The notes under the pieces are model-generated. The model saw nothing but the letters and a program-made list of their open reading frames with translations. It did not search any database and was not told where the DNA came from. 46,512 nt of DNA. Origin: Chromatiales bacterium. GTDB lineage: Bacteria; Pseudomonadota; Gammaproteobacteria; UBA6429; Thiohalophilaceae. The stretch lies in the NCBI GenBank assembly GCA_026984045.1, contig JALSSV010000066.1, positions 1 to 46,512 on the forward strand, in the 5' to 3' direction. A program made the translations under genes and the position numbers. This document shows positions 1-9,495 of this stretch, one piece after another. Position 1 is the first letter of the stretch. Every line of letters starts with the position of its first letter.

Positions 1-332
1 TCGTCGCTGAAGTCCTTGGCCAGGGCCTGCATGACGAAGTTCTTGCGCCGACCGGTGGCGAAGTTGTCGATCTGCTTCCAGAGGTAGTGGGGATTCTGGC
101 CGGCCAGGTTGGGCACTTCGGGCTTGCGGCTATTGCCGTCTTCGCCATGGCAGACGCTGCACAGGGTGGCCCGTTCGCGGCCGGCCTCGAAGGCCGCCTG
201 GAGACGCGCCGGATCGGCCTGGATGCGGGCGAAGCGGGCGGCGAGATCGCTGCGGGGCGCGGCGGCAGACTGGGCGGCCAGGAGGAAGAAAATGGCGCCA
301 GCCACGAATGCGTTCGGACAACCGGTTTTCAT
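1..332 (-). CDS. Class I cytochrome c, C-terminus beyond the window
   Basis: This is the 5' part (110 codons) of a gene running off the left edge. The ATG at 332 is preceded by GGAGG about eight bases upstream. A signal peptide (MKTGCPNAFVAGAIFFLLAA) leads to one haem site, CSVCH, in the context SVCHGEDGNSRKPEVPNLAG, followed by NPHYLWKQIDNF. This is the pattern of cytochrome c553/c4-like periplasmic electron carriers, in which CxxCHG is followed by P-x-L-A-G-Q. The Met ligand would lie in the missing part. It sits 88 bases downstream of a beta-propeller gene on the same strand and is probably the last visible gene of the regulator/propeller cluster. Soluble monohaem electron shuttle is inferred from family and context. 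Confidence 0.85.
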   Translation of the reverse strand, partial: MKTGCPNAFVAGAIFFLLAAQSAAAPRSDLAARFARIQADPARLQAAFEAGRERATLCSVCHGEDGNSRKPEVPNLAGQNPHYLWKQIDNFATGRRKNFVMQALAKDFSD

Positions 333-363
333 GCAACCTCCGAAGACGTGGTCGAGACCTGGC

Positions 364-383
364 GGCCGGCCCGAAGGCCGGCC
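364..383 (-). other. 8-bp stem-loop between propeller and cytochrome c genes
   Basis: GGCCGGCC, a four-base loop CGAA, and GGCCGGCC form a perfect GC hairpin in the 88-base gap. No run of T follows on the minus strand, so it is not a standard intrinsic terminator. It could stabilise the upstream message or slow transcription. Confidence 0.4.
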
Positions 384-419
384 TGCAGAGGCGCATAATA
401 CCACAGGGAAAGTGGCGTT

Positions 420-1607
420 TCAGAAGCCGCGGATCCGGGTCACGCCGCCGTAACTGCCGATCCAGAATTCGCCATCCGCGTCGATGTCCATGGAGAAGAC
501 GTTGGCCGAAAACAGGCCGTCGGCCACGCCGTAGTTGCGGAAGGTCTTGCCGTCGAAGCGGGACAGGCCGTTGCTGGTGCCGATCCAGAGGTTGCCCTGG
601 TCGTCGCCGTGGAGCATGAAGATGTGGTTGGCGGGCAGGCCGTCGGCCACCGTGTAATTGGTCCAGGTCTTGCCGTCGAAGTGGCCGAGACCGCCACCCC
701 AGGTGCCGACCCAGACGCTGCCGTCGTCGGCCACCCACAGGGCCACGATGTAGTTGGGGTTGTAGGCGATGTTCACGCCTTCGAGCCCCTGCTCCTTCTT
801 CTGCATGGCGTGGTGACTGGAGACCCGGGCCGGATCGTTGGCGAAGCGGATGTCGGCCTTGACCTTCTCGTAGTCGGCACCGAGCCCATCCTGGTGGTTC
901 CAGTGCTGCCACTGGCCCTGGTCGTAGTGGGCCAGGCCGCCCTCGGTGGCCAGCCACACGTCGCCGTGCTTGCCGGCGGCCAGGCCGTAGACCCAGTCGT
1001 TGGGCAGGCCGCCGCCGGTGTTCTTCACGGTGTACAGCTCCCACTTGCTGCGGTCGTGCAGATCGCCGCCCACCACGCGGTTGACGCCGGACCAGGTGGC
1101 CACCCAGATGTCGCCATTGGGCAGGGCCAGCACGTCATAGACGAAGGCATCCCCCAGGCCGTCGGGGATGTTGAGGATCTCCCATTTGTCGGTCTGCTTG
1201 TCGTAGATGGACAGGCCGCCGCCGTAGGTGCCGACGAAGATCTTCTCGCCCAGTTTGCTCAGGTGGAAGATGCCGTTGGAGAGCAGCGCGCCGCCGGTCC
1301 TGGTGGTGTACATGCGGTGCTGGTCGGTCTTGCGGTTGTAGCGGATCACGCCGCCGGAGGTGCCGATCCAGATCTCGTCGCCGTCGGCCAGGATGGCCTT
1401 GACGTTGCGGTTGCCGACCCGGAAATGGGTGAAATCGAGCGCCGCATGCGGTGCGCCGCCGGCGAGGGTTTTCGCCGGCATCGGCTTGGCGGCGCTCTGG
1501 ATCGGCGCAGGGGCCGGCGTTGCGGCCTGATGGCTGCCCAGCCAGTAGGCGCCGGCGGCCACGGCCAGAAGCGCCCCGATGAAGATCCCCACGGTCTTGT
1601 TGTTCAC
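420..1607 (-). CDS. Membrane-anchored seven-bladed Reg_prop beta-propeller protein
   Basis: A 395-residue protein with an N-terminal membrane segment or signal (about residues 5-24) and no lipobox. The rest is seven repeats of the two-component-regulator-propeller type: WIGTSGGVIRYN, FVGTYGGGLSIYD, WVATWSGVNRV, WLATEGGLAHYD, WVGTWGGGLGHFDG, WIGTSNGLSRFDG and WIGSYGGVTRIRGF. Such propellers usually form the periplasmic sensor half of hybrid kinases. Here the protein ends after the last blade and carries no kinase or output domain. The start is GTG, with GAGG eight bases upstream lying over the stop of the preceding propeller gene (6-base gap). It is a paralogue of that gene and lies in one run with a histidine kinase and sigma54 regulator, so a ligand-sensing or scaffold role next to them is plausible but inferred. 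Confidence 0.85.
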   Translation of the reverse strand: MNNKTVGIFIGALLAVAAGAYWLGSHQAATPAPAPIQSAAKPMPAKTLAGGAPHAALDFTHFRVGNRNVKAILADGDEIWIGTSGGVIRYNRKTDQHRMYTTRTGGALLSNGIFHLSKLGEKIFVGTYGGGLSIYDKQTDKWEILNIPDGLGDAFVYDVLALPNGDIWVATWSGVNRVVGGDLHDRSKWELYTVKNTGGGLPNDWVYGLAAGKHGDVWLATEGGLAHYDQGQWQHWNHQDGLGADYEKVKADIRFANDPARVSSHHAMQKKEQGLEGVNIAYNPNYIVALWVADDGSVWVGTWGGGLGHFDGKTWTNYTVADGLPANHIFMLHGDDQGNLWIGTSNGLSRFDGKTFRNYGVADGLFSANVFSMDIDADGEFWIGSYGGVTRIRGF

Positions 1608-1613
1608 GTCAGC

Positions 1614-2762
1614 TTACCTCGTTGTTGGATGCGGAACGGGCGCGCGGCGGCTGAGCCGGTTGACGCCACCCCTGGTGGCGGCCCAGACATCCCCGTCGGG
1701 AGAGATGGCCAGGGCATAGACAGGGTTGTCGAGCAGGCCGGTGTCGCGGTCGAAGGTTTGCCAGGTCTGGCCGTCGTAACGGCTGATCCCCTTGTTTGTG
1801 CCGAACCAGAACACGCCGTCCTCGCCCTGGACGATGCTGTAGACCACGTTGCCGGCCAGGCCGTCGCGGGTGGAGAGGCTGGTCCAGCGCCGGCCGTCGT
1901 AGTGGCTCACTCCGCCGCCCCAGGTGCCGGCCCAGACCCCGTCTTGCGGATCCACCCAGACGGCGAACACGTAATTGGGGTTGTAGGTCTCCTTGCCCTG
2001 GCGCATCAGGCTGAGATCGTGGCGGCTGCGGGTGCCGAGGCCGGTGTTGCGGCTGGGCGGCAGGTTGTCGTGATTGGGCGCGCCGAGCCCGTCGGCATGG
2101 GTCCAGCTGTGCCACTGTTTGCCGTCGTACATGGACATCCCGCCCTCGGTACCGAACCAGACCCGGTCCCGGCTGTCCACATCGAGGCCATAGACCCATT
2201 CGTTGACGAGTTCCCGCACATAGGTGGTGAATTCGCCGGTCTTCGGATCGTAGCGGTTGGCGCCGGCCCAGGTGCCGATCCACCAACTGCCGTCGCGCTG
2301 GGCGGTGAAGGCGTAGACCCAGTAGTCGGCCAGGCCGTTGAGGGGAAAGAAGGTCTTCCACTTGCCGGCCTTGTAGCGGGACACGCCGCCGCCGTTGGTG
2401 CCGAACCATTTGTACCCTTGCGGATCGATGCCGATGGCGAAGACGTATTCGTTGGCCAGCCCTTCCTTGCGGGTGAAGGTGTTGCGCAGCGCATAGGTCT
2501 CGAGATCGATTTGCAGCACGCCCACCGAGGTGCCCACCCACAGGCTGTGGGTGGCCGGCTCCACTGCCAGGGAGCGGACGAAGACGCTGTCACCCACGCG
2601 GAAGGTGTCGGCCACCCGCCAGGACGGCGGCGCCGGTTCGGCCAGATCCACTGTCTTGCCGCTTTTCGTCGCCGGCGCTTCGGCGGGCTGGCGATCGCAG
2701 GCGGCCAGGGCCAGCACGGCCAGCAGGAGAGGCAACAGGTTTCGCAACAGGCGGGTTTTCAT
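1614..2762 (-). CDS. Seven-bladed Reg_prop beta-propeller lipoprotein
   Basis: A 382-residue protein with a lipoprotein signal (LLAVLALAACDRQ, lipobox LAAC) and seven propeller repeats: WVGTSVGVLQID, WFGTNGGGVSRYK, WIGTWAGANRYD, WFGTEGGMSMYD, WAGTWGGGVSHYDG, WFGTNKGISRYDG and WAATRGGVNRLS. Like its downstream paralogue it lacks any kinase or DNA-binding domain. The start codon overlaps the stop of the upstream cytochrome c gene as ATGA, so the two are translationally coupled. The lipid anchor puts it on a membrane facing the periplasm. It could sense a ligand for the neighbouring kinase or scaffold the cytochromes; the sequence does not decide. Confidence 0.85.
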   Translation of the reverse strand: MKTRLLRNLLPLLLAVLALAACDRQPAEAPATKSGKTVDLAEPAPPSWRVADTFRVGDSVFVRSLAVEPATHSLWVGTSVGVLQIDLETYALRNTFTRKEGLANEYVFAIGIDPQGYKWFGTNGGGVSRYKAGKWKTFFPLNGLADYWVYAFTAQRDGSWWIGTWAGANRYDPKTGEFTTYVRELVNEWVYGLDVDSRDRVWFGTEGGMSMYDGKQWHSWTHADGLGAPNHDNLPPSRNTGLGTRSRHDLSLMRQGKETYNPNYVFAVWVDPQDGVWAGTWGGGVSHYDGRRWTSLSTRDGLAGNVVYSIVQGEDGVFWFGTNKGISRYDGQTWQTFDRDTGLLDNPVYALAISPDGDVWAATRGGVNRLSRRAPVPHPTTR

Positions 2763-3061
2763 TGCAGGGTTCTCAGGTAGGCGATGAGATCGAGGATCAT
2801 CGTGTTGTCGAGGACGCCCCGGTAGCCGGGCATGGCCTCGGCACCGTCGCGGATCTTCTCCAGCAGAACGCCGTCGGGCTGGAACAGGGTCTGTCCCCGG
2901 GTGAAATCGGGCGCGCCGGGCATCGGCCGGCCGGGCGCGTGACAGCTCATGCAGTGCTGCAGGAACAGTTCCTGGCCCCGCACCGGATCGGCAGCCCGGG
3001 CCGGCAGGACGCCCAGGGCGCAGAGCAACAGGGCAATGACGAAATGACGTGACCGGAACAT
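2759..3061 (-). CDS. Small periplasmic monohaem cytochrome c
   Basis: A 100-residue protein with a cleavable signal (ending ARA-AD) and a single CMSCH motif. The C-terminal part has the class I layout GAEAMPGYRGVLD, in which the Met of AMPGY is the likely axial ligand, followed by a helix ending DLIAYLRTLQ. It is short but complete for a class I domain. It lies 28 bases after the sigma54 regulator and overlaps the propeller lipoprotein gene by 4 bases. A small soluble carrier made with the regulator and propellers might report redox state to them, but that is inference. Confidence 0.88.
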   Translation of the reverse strand: MFRSRHFVIALLLCALGVLPARAADPVRGQELFLQHCMSCHAPGRPMPGAPDFTRGQTLFQPDGVLLEKIRDGAEAMPGYRGVLDNTMILDLIAYLRTLQ

Positions 3062-3089
3062 GTGGCGAATCCTCTCCTTGCGCGGCGGC

Positions 3090-4456
<1,367 letters not shown>

Positions 4457-4460
<4 letters not shown>

Positions 4461-5974
4461 GCGTCTCTCTCCTCGAGCAGCGCCCGTTCCACGGGCAGAT
4501 AGACGAACACCCGGGTCCCCCTGCCCGGGGTGCTGTGGATTTCCATGCGCCCGCCATGCGCCTCGACGATGGCATTGCACAGGGTCAGTCCCTGGCCGGT
4601 GCCCTTGCCCGTGCGCTTGGTGGTGAAGAAGGCCTGCTTGGCCCGGGCCAGCACCTCGGAAGACATGCCTTCCCCGTTGTCCTCGACCACGAAGAACACG
4701 TGATCGTGCACACGGCCGGTCTTGATGCAGACACAGGGCCCGTCGGGGCGCGCCGCTTCCAGCGCATCGGCGGCATTGACCAGCAGATTCATGATCACCT
4801 GGGTGATCTGATCCGAGACGGCGTTGATGGCCGGCAGGCGTTTGTCCAGCTCCAGGCGCAGCTCGATGTTCTTCCAGCGTTCGTCGTAACGCATGAGGTT
4901 GGTTGTGCTGCGCACCAGGCTGTTGAGATCCACCAGGCTGCTCTCGGAGGACTGGGGCTGGGCAATCTCGGAGATCTGGTGGGTGATGTGACTGAGGCGC
5001 TGCACGTGTTCGAGCACCATCTTCAGCTTGCACTCGTCTTCCGCTGTCAGCAGGGGGCACTGGCCGGTTTCACGGGCCTCGATGATGTCCTTGACCAGCC
5101 CCGAGATGGCCGCGATGGGGTTGCCCACCTCGTGAGCGATGCCGGCCGCCAGCCGCCCGATGGAGGCCATCTTCTCCTGATGGAAGGTCTTCTGGCGTTC
5201 GATTTCCAGGTCATGTTCCTGCTGGCGCAGATCCCGCGCCAGCCGGCAGATCACCCGGGCCAGCTCGCCCACCTCGTCGGTGCGCTCCACCGGCAGTTCC
5301 ACGTCCCGCTCGCCTCCGGCCACCGCCAGGCTGGTTCGGGTGAGCATGTGCAGATCCTGGCTCAGGCGCCTGAAGAACATGCGGGTGATGAGGCCGAGAA
5401 AGGCCAGGCACCCGAGCCCCAGCGACAGGGCGATGAGTGCGGCCCGGTTGCTGCGTTCGCGATAGTTTTCCACCAGCCGCTGGCGCTGCTCGCCTCCGCG
5501 GCGCAGTGCCGCGCGCAATTCGTCCAGGAATTGCGACTGGGCCGCGCCAAAACGGGCGAGCCGGGACGGCGACGGATCCGCGGCGGCAGCCAGCAACGCC
5601 GCTTCCAGCGCCTGCGCGGCGTCGCTGTTCGGAAACAGGGGGTGGATCTCGCGCTGGAACATGGCAAGGTAGCGCTGCAGATGCCGTTGCAGATGTTCCC
5701 GCCCGCCCGGGTTGCGCAGGTTGTCGGTGTTGAGCACATGGGATTCGATCTCGCCCAGCAGCCGCGCCTCCATCTCGTGCAACTGCAATTCCCGGGCGTA
5801 GGCCGCCTGCAAGGTGCCGAACTCGCGCAGCAGCAGATCCTTTTGATAGAACACGAACAGCGCCAGCAGCACGGCAAAGGCCAGCAGGGTGCCATAGGTG
5901 AGATAGGCCTTCAGGCGCAGGGAGATGCGCCGTTGGATCGGTGCCTGTCCGTCCTGCCAGTTGCGGGCATCCAT
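4457..5974 (-). CDS. Membrane histidine kinase paired with the sigma54 regulator
   Basis: 505 residues. TM1 is at about 21-42 and TM2 at about 177-197, with a roughly 130-residue helical periplasmic segment between them. A HAMP region follows (about 198-250), then HisKA with H281 in GIAHEVGNPIAAISG. The catalytic domain has the N box VIMNLLVNAADAL (393-405), G1 EDNGEGM (431-437) and G2 GKGTGQGL (456-463). It presumably phosphorylates D54 of the regulator it overlaps. The start at 5974 has GAAAGG upstream and puts the basic stretch just before TM1; a longer frame to 6058 looks non-coding. The periplasmic part has no domain I recognise, so the signal (redox, ligand or propeller partner) is open. 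Confidence 0.93.
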
Positions 5975-6071
5975 GATCAGGCGCCTTTCGCCCGGTACGG
6001 GTCTTTCATGTCTGCATCCATGGTTCCAGGCCGTTTCCCATCCCGCTTGCCAATGCATCCCATGCCTACTC

Positions 6072-6081
6072 TGTCATGACA
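6072..6081. promoter_or_regulatory. TGTCATGACA palindrome upstream of the kinase gene
   Basis: A perfect 10-base palindrome in the 198-base gap between the TPR gene and the kinase start, about 100 bases upstream of the kinase ATG. Similar TGACA/TGTCA dyads occur at 22781-22794 and 29509-29522. This is a possible regulator site; no clear -35/-10 or sigma54 element was found beside it. Confidence 0.3.
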
Positions 6082-6172
6082 ATTCAATGGTGATCTTGCG
6101 CCGGGTCAAGTTTTCGCTCTTGCAATAACCCACTCGCCTGCCCCGCTATTGACCGTTGGCAACCTGCCGGCG

Positions 6173-6733
6173 TTACCCGGCAGGCGATGCAGGCGTCTCG
6201 CAATTCTCCGACGGCCACTGCTCGAGCAGCTTGTGCGCCCTGGCCAGCCAGGGATCGCCCGGCCCGGTATGGCGCAGGAAGCTGCGCATGGCCGCTTGCG
6301 CCTCGGTGAAGCGCGCCTGTGCCGCCAGGGCCAGCGCCAAACCATAATGGGCGTTGGCCTGGCCCGGACGCAGGCCGATGGCCTGGCGGAAGGCCGACTC
6401 CGCCGCCCGCGGACGGTCGAGATCCAGCAACGTAAAGCCGAGGTTGACCCGGGCCTCGGGCAGGGTGGGCGCCAGATCCACCACCTCCTCCCAGATCGGC
6501 AGGGCCCTGGCCGGGTGCCCGGCATGCTGGAGATTGACGGCCTCCCGGAAGCGGGTGGCCACGCGCTGGGCCTGCATGTGCCGGGTCACATCGAAGCCGT
6601 CCTCCCGGGCGGGAGGCGTCTCACCGGGCAGGCCGTGGACCAGCCACCCCACGCCCAGGATGAGCGCCAGGGTGATGAGCACGGCCCTCAGGCGCGCGTC
6701 GGGGCGCGATGGGCGGTGCGTGGCCGGGCTCAC
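6173..6733 (-). CDS. Single-TM TPR protein, probable cytochrome c biogenesis accessory
   Basis: A 186-residue protein with one membrane segment (about 16-32, VLITLALILGVGWLVHG). A periplasmic part follows with tandem tetratricopeptide repeats: EAVNLQHAGHPARALPIWEE, VNLGFTLLDLDRPRAAESAF and YGLALALAAQARFTEAQAAM. The start is the GTG at 6733, which overlaps the stop of the TlpA-like gene as GTGA; the frame extending further upstream is a shadow. The layout (TM plus TPR, next to thioredoxin, CcsA and ResB genes) resembles the TPR factors that hold apocytochromes during haem attachment, such as the CcmH/NrfG C-terminal domain. That role is inferred from context. It is the last gene of the maturation set before a 198-base gap. 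Confidence 0.75.
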   Translation of the reverse strand: MSPATHRPSRPDARLRAVLITLALILGVGWLVHGLPGETPPAREDGFDVTRHMQAQRVATRFREAVNLQHAGHPARALPIWEEVVDLAPTLPEARVNLGFTLLDLDRPRAAESAFRQAIGLRPGQANAHYGLALALAAQARFTEAQAAMRSFLRHTGPGDPWLARAHKLLEQWPSENCETPASPAG

Positions 6734-7335
6734 GACAGCGCCCCCGGCTGCCGCCCCCGGCGCAGGAAACGCCGGCGGGCCTCGGCGATGACCTGCTTGC
6801 GCCGCGCGGCGGAAACGGGCCGGCCGGCAGCCAGATCCCGCAACAGGGCCCGCATGCCGGGATCCCCCCAGTCGAGGGCGCCATGCAGGCGCAGGCGGAT
6901 CACCCCTTCGCCATCCACCAGCAGGGTGAGGGGATAGTCGTAGACGCCGAGGCGGATCTCGGCGTGCCGCCGGTCGATCAGGGCCACCGGCAGACGCAGC
7001 CGGTGCCGGCGCAGGAACGCCTGCACCAGGAAGGGATCCTCCTCCACCGCCAGGGTGGTCACCACGATGCCCTCCTTGCCGAGTGTCTCGGCCATCTGCT
7101 GCAGATCCGGCATCTCCCGGCGACAGGGCGGGCACCAGACCGCCCACACGTTCACCACCCGCAACCGCGCCGGTGGCAGTGGCCAGGGCACCGGCTGGCC
7201 TTCGCCTCCGCGCACGGTGAGCGGCGGAAAGGCCGTGCCCTCGGCGGCCGGATCCGACGGGGACGGCGAGCAGGCCGCAACCAGCAGGGCCAGGCCCAGC
7301 CAAACGACGGTTCCCGGTCGAACTGCCCGCCTCAT
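6730..7335 (-). CDS. TlpA/ResA-like thioredoxin lipoprotein (CcsX role)
   Basis: A 201-residue protein with a lipoprotein signal (LALLVAACSPS) and a thioredoxin fold. The active site is VWAVWCPPCRREMP, with the cis-proline loop in YDYPLTLLVDGEG. WCPPC is the typical motif of ResA/CcsX/TlpA proteins, which reduce the CxxCH cysteines of apocytochrome c before haem attachment. It lies between a cytochrome-oxidase-like gene (ATGA overlap) and a TPR gene (GTGA overlap), all downstream of ccsA and resB, which supports a reductant role in System II maturation. It ends with a basic tail (RRRFLRRGRQPG) after the fold. Confidence 0.88.
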   Translation of the reverse strand: MRRAVRPGTVVWLGLALLVAACSPSPSDPAAEGTAFPPLTVRGGEGQPVPWPLPPARLRVVNVWAVWCPPCRREMPDLQQMAETLGKEGIVVTTLAVEEDPFLVQAFLRRHRLRLPVALIDRRHAEIRLGVYDYPLTLLVDGEGVIRLRLHGALDWGDPGMRALLRDLAAGRPVSAARRKQVIAEARRRFLRRGRQPGALS

Positions 7336-8669
7336 CGGGCCTCCTCCAGACGGCCGGCCGGAACCCCCCGGCGGATCGTCGGCCACAGGGGACGCAGAAC
7401 CAGCCACAGGAACCACACCGTGGCCGCCAGACCGATGAAGCCGCCGAGGCCCATCAGCAGCATGCCGGCCCACTCCTGGATCTGATCGAACATGGCCGTG
7501 CCCGGGGTCTTGCGCGGCACGCCATGCAGGCCCGACCAGAGCAGGCCGGCCACCAGCAGCAGCAAGCCGCCGCCATAGAAGCGCAACTGGCGCCGCACCC
7601 GGGAAGCCGGCGTGGCCGCAAGACCCAGCCTGGCCAGCAACCAATGGGTGATGGCCATGAAGGCCAGGGTGACGGCCCCGACCGTGCCATGATAGTGCGC
7701 GGTCACCACCACGTTGTCTTCCCGGATCAGGGCACCGGCCAGAAACCCCGCGGCGAACAGCAGGATCGACAGGCCCAGAGCGTTGCAGGCGGGATCGGCC
7801 AGGGCGCCGGGACGCCGCCACAGGCGCCACAGCAGTCCGCCGCCGAAGGCGGCGGCCACCGGCCAGCTTCCCCAGCGCATCAGTCCGGTCCAGGCCGCCC
7901 GCCAGGCTTCGCTGCCCGCCGGCAGCAGGAACACCACGAGCGGGGCGAACAGGGCCGGGAGGGCCGCCATGGCGAACAGCGGCGCAAGGCGCAGGCGCGG
8001 CGCCGGCAACCGGGCCTGGCCCGCCAGCACCGCCCAGGCCGTGAGCATCAGCAGCAGATGGGTGAACTGCAGCAGATGCCCGCCGCCCCAGAAGAGGTTT
8101 TCGTAACCGCGCCCGGGTGCCGGCAGCCGCAGGGCCGTGGCCAGCAGCACGCCCAGCGCCAGCAGGGTGATCCGCGCGGCCTGGCGCGGCCCGCCCTCGA
8201 GGACCCTGCCGGTTTCGGCGAGGGCGCGCAGCGCCATACCGCCGATCCCGCTCAGGAACAGCCCCAGGCCGGCGAGGAACACGGGGCCGTCGATCACCGG
8301 CACGTAGTTGCTCAGGATCGGATGCCGCTCACCCAGAAGACGCGCCAGCAACAACAGGCCCACGCCGCCCGCCGCCAGCGTCCAGGCCAGCCAGCCCGAT
8401 CCCGTCCGCGCCCGCTGCCCGGCCAGGCTCCACCAGAGCCCGGCAAAGGCCAGGAACCAGACGGTGACCGCCAGATTGACGTGCATCACCAGCGCCCCGC
8501 GGAAGAACTCGGGCGACAGCCAGTGGGCGATGAAGGGCGTGCGTGCCACCACCAGCGACAGGGCGAAGACGGTGGAGATGGCCAGCGCGGTCAGGGCCAG
8601 GGCCAGCCAGGCCAGGGCCAGGCGACGACGGGTGCCGGTGGGGACGGGCAGTTGGGGCCAGGCGGTCAT
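7332..8669 (-). CDS. Haem-copper oxidase subunit I-like membrane protein without Cu_B ligands
   Basis: A 445-residue protein with about 12 hydrophobic segments. It matches the ba3/cbb3-type subunit I fold at the haem positions: H63 in VMHVNLAVTVWF (TM2), and H325 and H327 in AHYHGTVGAVTLAFM (TM10). In the segment matching TM6, FWGGGHLLQFTH keeps H198 but has F202 where the active-site Tyr sits. In the next segment, where the two adjacent copper histidines should be, I read PLVVFLLPAGSEAW with no histidine. The haem pockets may survive while the O2-reducing centre probably does not. It lies within a cytochrome c maturation set, one base after ccsA. It could pass electrons or haem, or be a divergent reductase; the function is unknown. 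Confidence 0.75.
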   Translation of the reverse strand: MTAWPQLPVPTGTRRRLALAWLALALTALAISTVFALSLVVARTPFIAHWLSPEFFRGALVMHVNLAVTVWFLAFAGLWWSLAGQRARTGSGWLAWTLAAGGVGLLLLARLLGERHPILSNYVPVIDGPVFLAGLGLFLSGIGGMALRALAETGRVLEGGPRQAARITLLALGVLLATALRLPAPGRGYENLFWGGGHLLQFTHLLLMLTAWAVLAGQARLPAPRLRLAPLFAMAALPALFAPLVVFLLPAGSEAWRAAWTGLMRWGSWPVAAAFGGGLLWRLWRRPGALADPACNALGLSILLFAAGFLAGALIREDNVVVTAHYHGTVGAVTLAFMAITHWLLARLGLAATPASRVRRQLRFYGGGLLLLVAGLLWSGLHGVPRKTPGTAMFDQIQEWAGMLLMGLGGFIGLAATVWFLWLVLRPLWPTIRRGVPAGRLEEAR

Positions 8670-8670
8670 G

Positions 8671-9483
8671 TTACACGGCTCCCTGGTGTGGCACCTGGCT
8701 GATGAACGGCACCCCGTAGAAGGTCAGGAAGCCGAGCACGAACACGGCCACCACCAGCCAGGCGCCGCGCTTCGGCGAAGGCCGGAAGGTGACCCGCAGA
8801 TGCAGGGCGAAGCCGAGCACCAGCCAGGTGAGGAAGGCCCAGGTCTCGAGCGGATCCCAGGCCCAGTAGCGGCCCCAGGCGTCCTGGGCCCAGATGGCGC
8901 CGGCGATCAGCATCAGGGTGTCGAAGATGAAGGCCAGCATCATGAAGCGATAGGCCAGATCGTCGAGCTTGCGATCGCCCGGCAGGGTGGCGAAACGCCG
9001 TTGGCCGAAGGCGGTGCCGCGCAGCAGGATCACCCCGGCCATGCCCAGGGCCACGAACACCCCGCCCAGGAAGACCTTGCCGAACAGGATGTGGATCACC
9101 AGCCAGGTGGTGTCGTAGGTGGGTGGCACGTAGGCATCCTTGGGATCGGTGAGCACCATCCAGCCGGCCATGATGAACATCAGCGGCAATACCACCGCGG
9201 CGGTGGGGCGGATGGGCCGGTAGCGCCAGTAGGCCAGGGCATAGATGAACAGCAGGCCGAACACGCCGCTGGAGAGGATCTCGTGCATGGTGACATAGGG
9301 GCCATGCTCGAGCCGGAGCCAGCGATGCGCGATGGCCAGGCCGTGCGCCAGCAGTCCCGACCAGAGCAATCCCTGCAGGGTCTTCTCCGGCTTCCTGCCG
9401 AAGATCACGGCCACGATGGCCAGGGCGCCGGCCAGCACGTACAGCACCACGGCGGCCCACAAAAGCTGGATTTCCCGTTCCAC
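8671..9483 (-). CDS. ccsA: Cytochrome c synthase subunit CcsA
   Basis: A 270-residue protein with about eight membrane helices and the haem-handling WWD signature as WAQDAWGRYWAWDPLETWAF. Histidines at the expected flanking places are seen in TMHEILSS, WLVIHILFGK and FALHLR. With ResB it forms the System II (Ccs) synthase that exports haem and ligates it to CxxCH in the periplasm. The start is GTG with GAGG seven bases upstream. It follows resB by 12 bases and precedes the oxidase-like gene by one. The location directly after the 11-haem cytochrome gene suggests a synthase dedicated to this locus; many gammaproteobacteria use System I instead. Confidence 0.93.
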   Translation of the reverse strand: MEREIQLLWAAVVLYVLAGALAIVAVIFGRKPEKTLQGLLWSGLLAHGLAIAHRWLRLEHGPYVTMHEILSSGVFGLLFIYALAYWRYRPIRPTAAVVLPLMFIMAGWMVLTDPKDAYVPPTYDTTWLVIHILFGKVFLGGVFVALGMAGVILLRGTAFGQRRFATLPGDRKLDDLAYRFMMLAFIFDTLMLIAGAIWAQDAWGRYWAWDPLETWAFLTWLVLGFALHLRVTFRPSPKRGAWLVVAVFVLGFLTFYGVPFISQVPHQGAV

Positions 9484-9495
9484 GTCAGCGCCTCG

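Noticed and set aside
609-2780. Plus-strand open frame of 723 codons opposite the two Reg_prop genes
   Set aside because: Mirror of the regular propeller codons; composition V/G/A/H-rich and no ribosome site. The propeller repeats on the minus strand are unambiguous.
4461-5060. Upstream extension of the sigma54 regulator frame into the kinase gene
   Set aside because: The receiver domain begins at the ATG at 4460, which overlaps the kinase stop; the extension is another frame of the kinase C-terminus.
6163-6184. CCTGCCGG/CCGGCAGG hairpin at the end of the TPR gene as a terminator
   Set aside because: No T-run follows on the minus strand, and the stem overlaps the stop codon.
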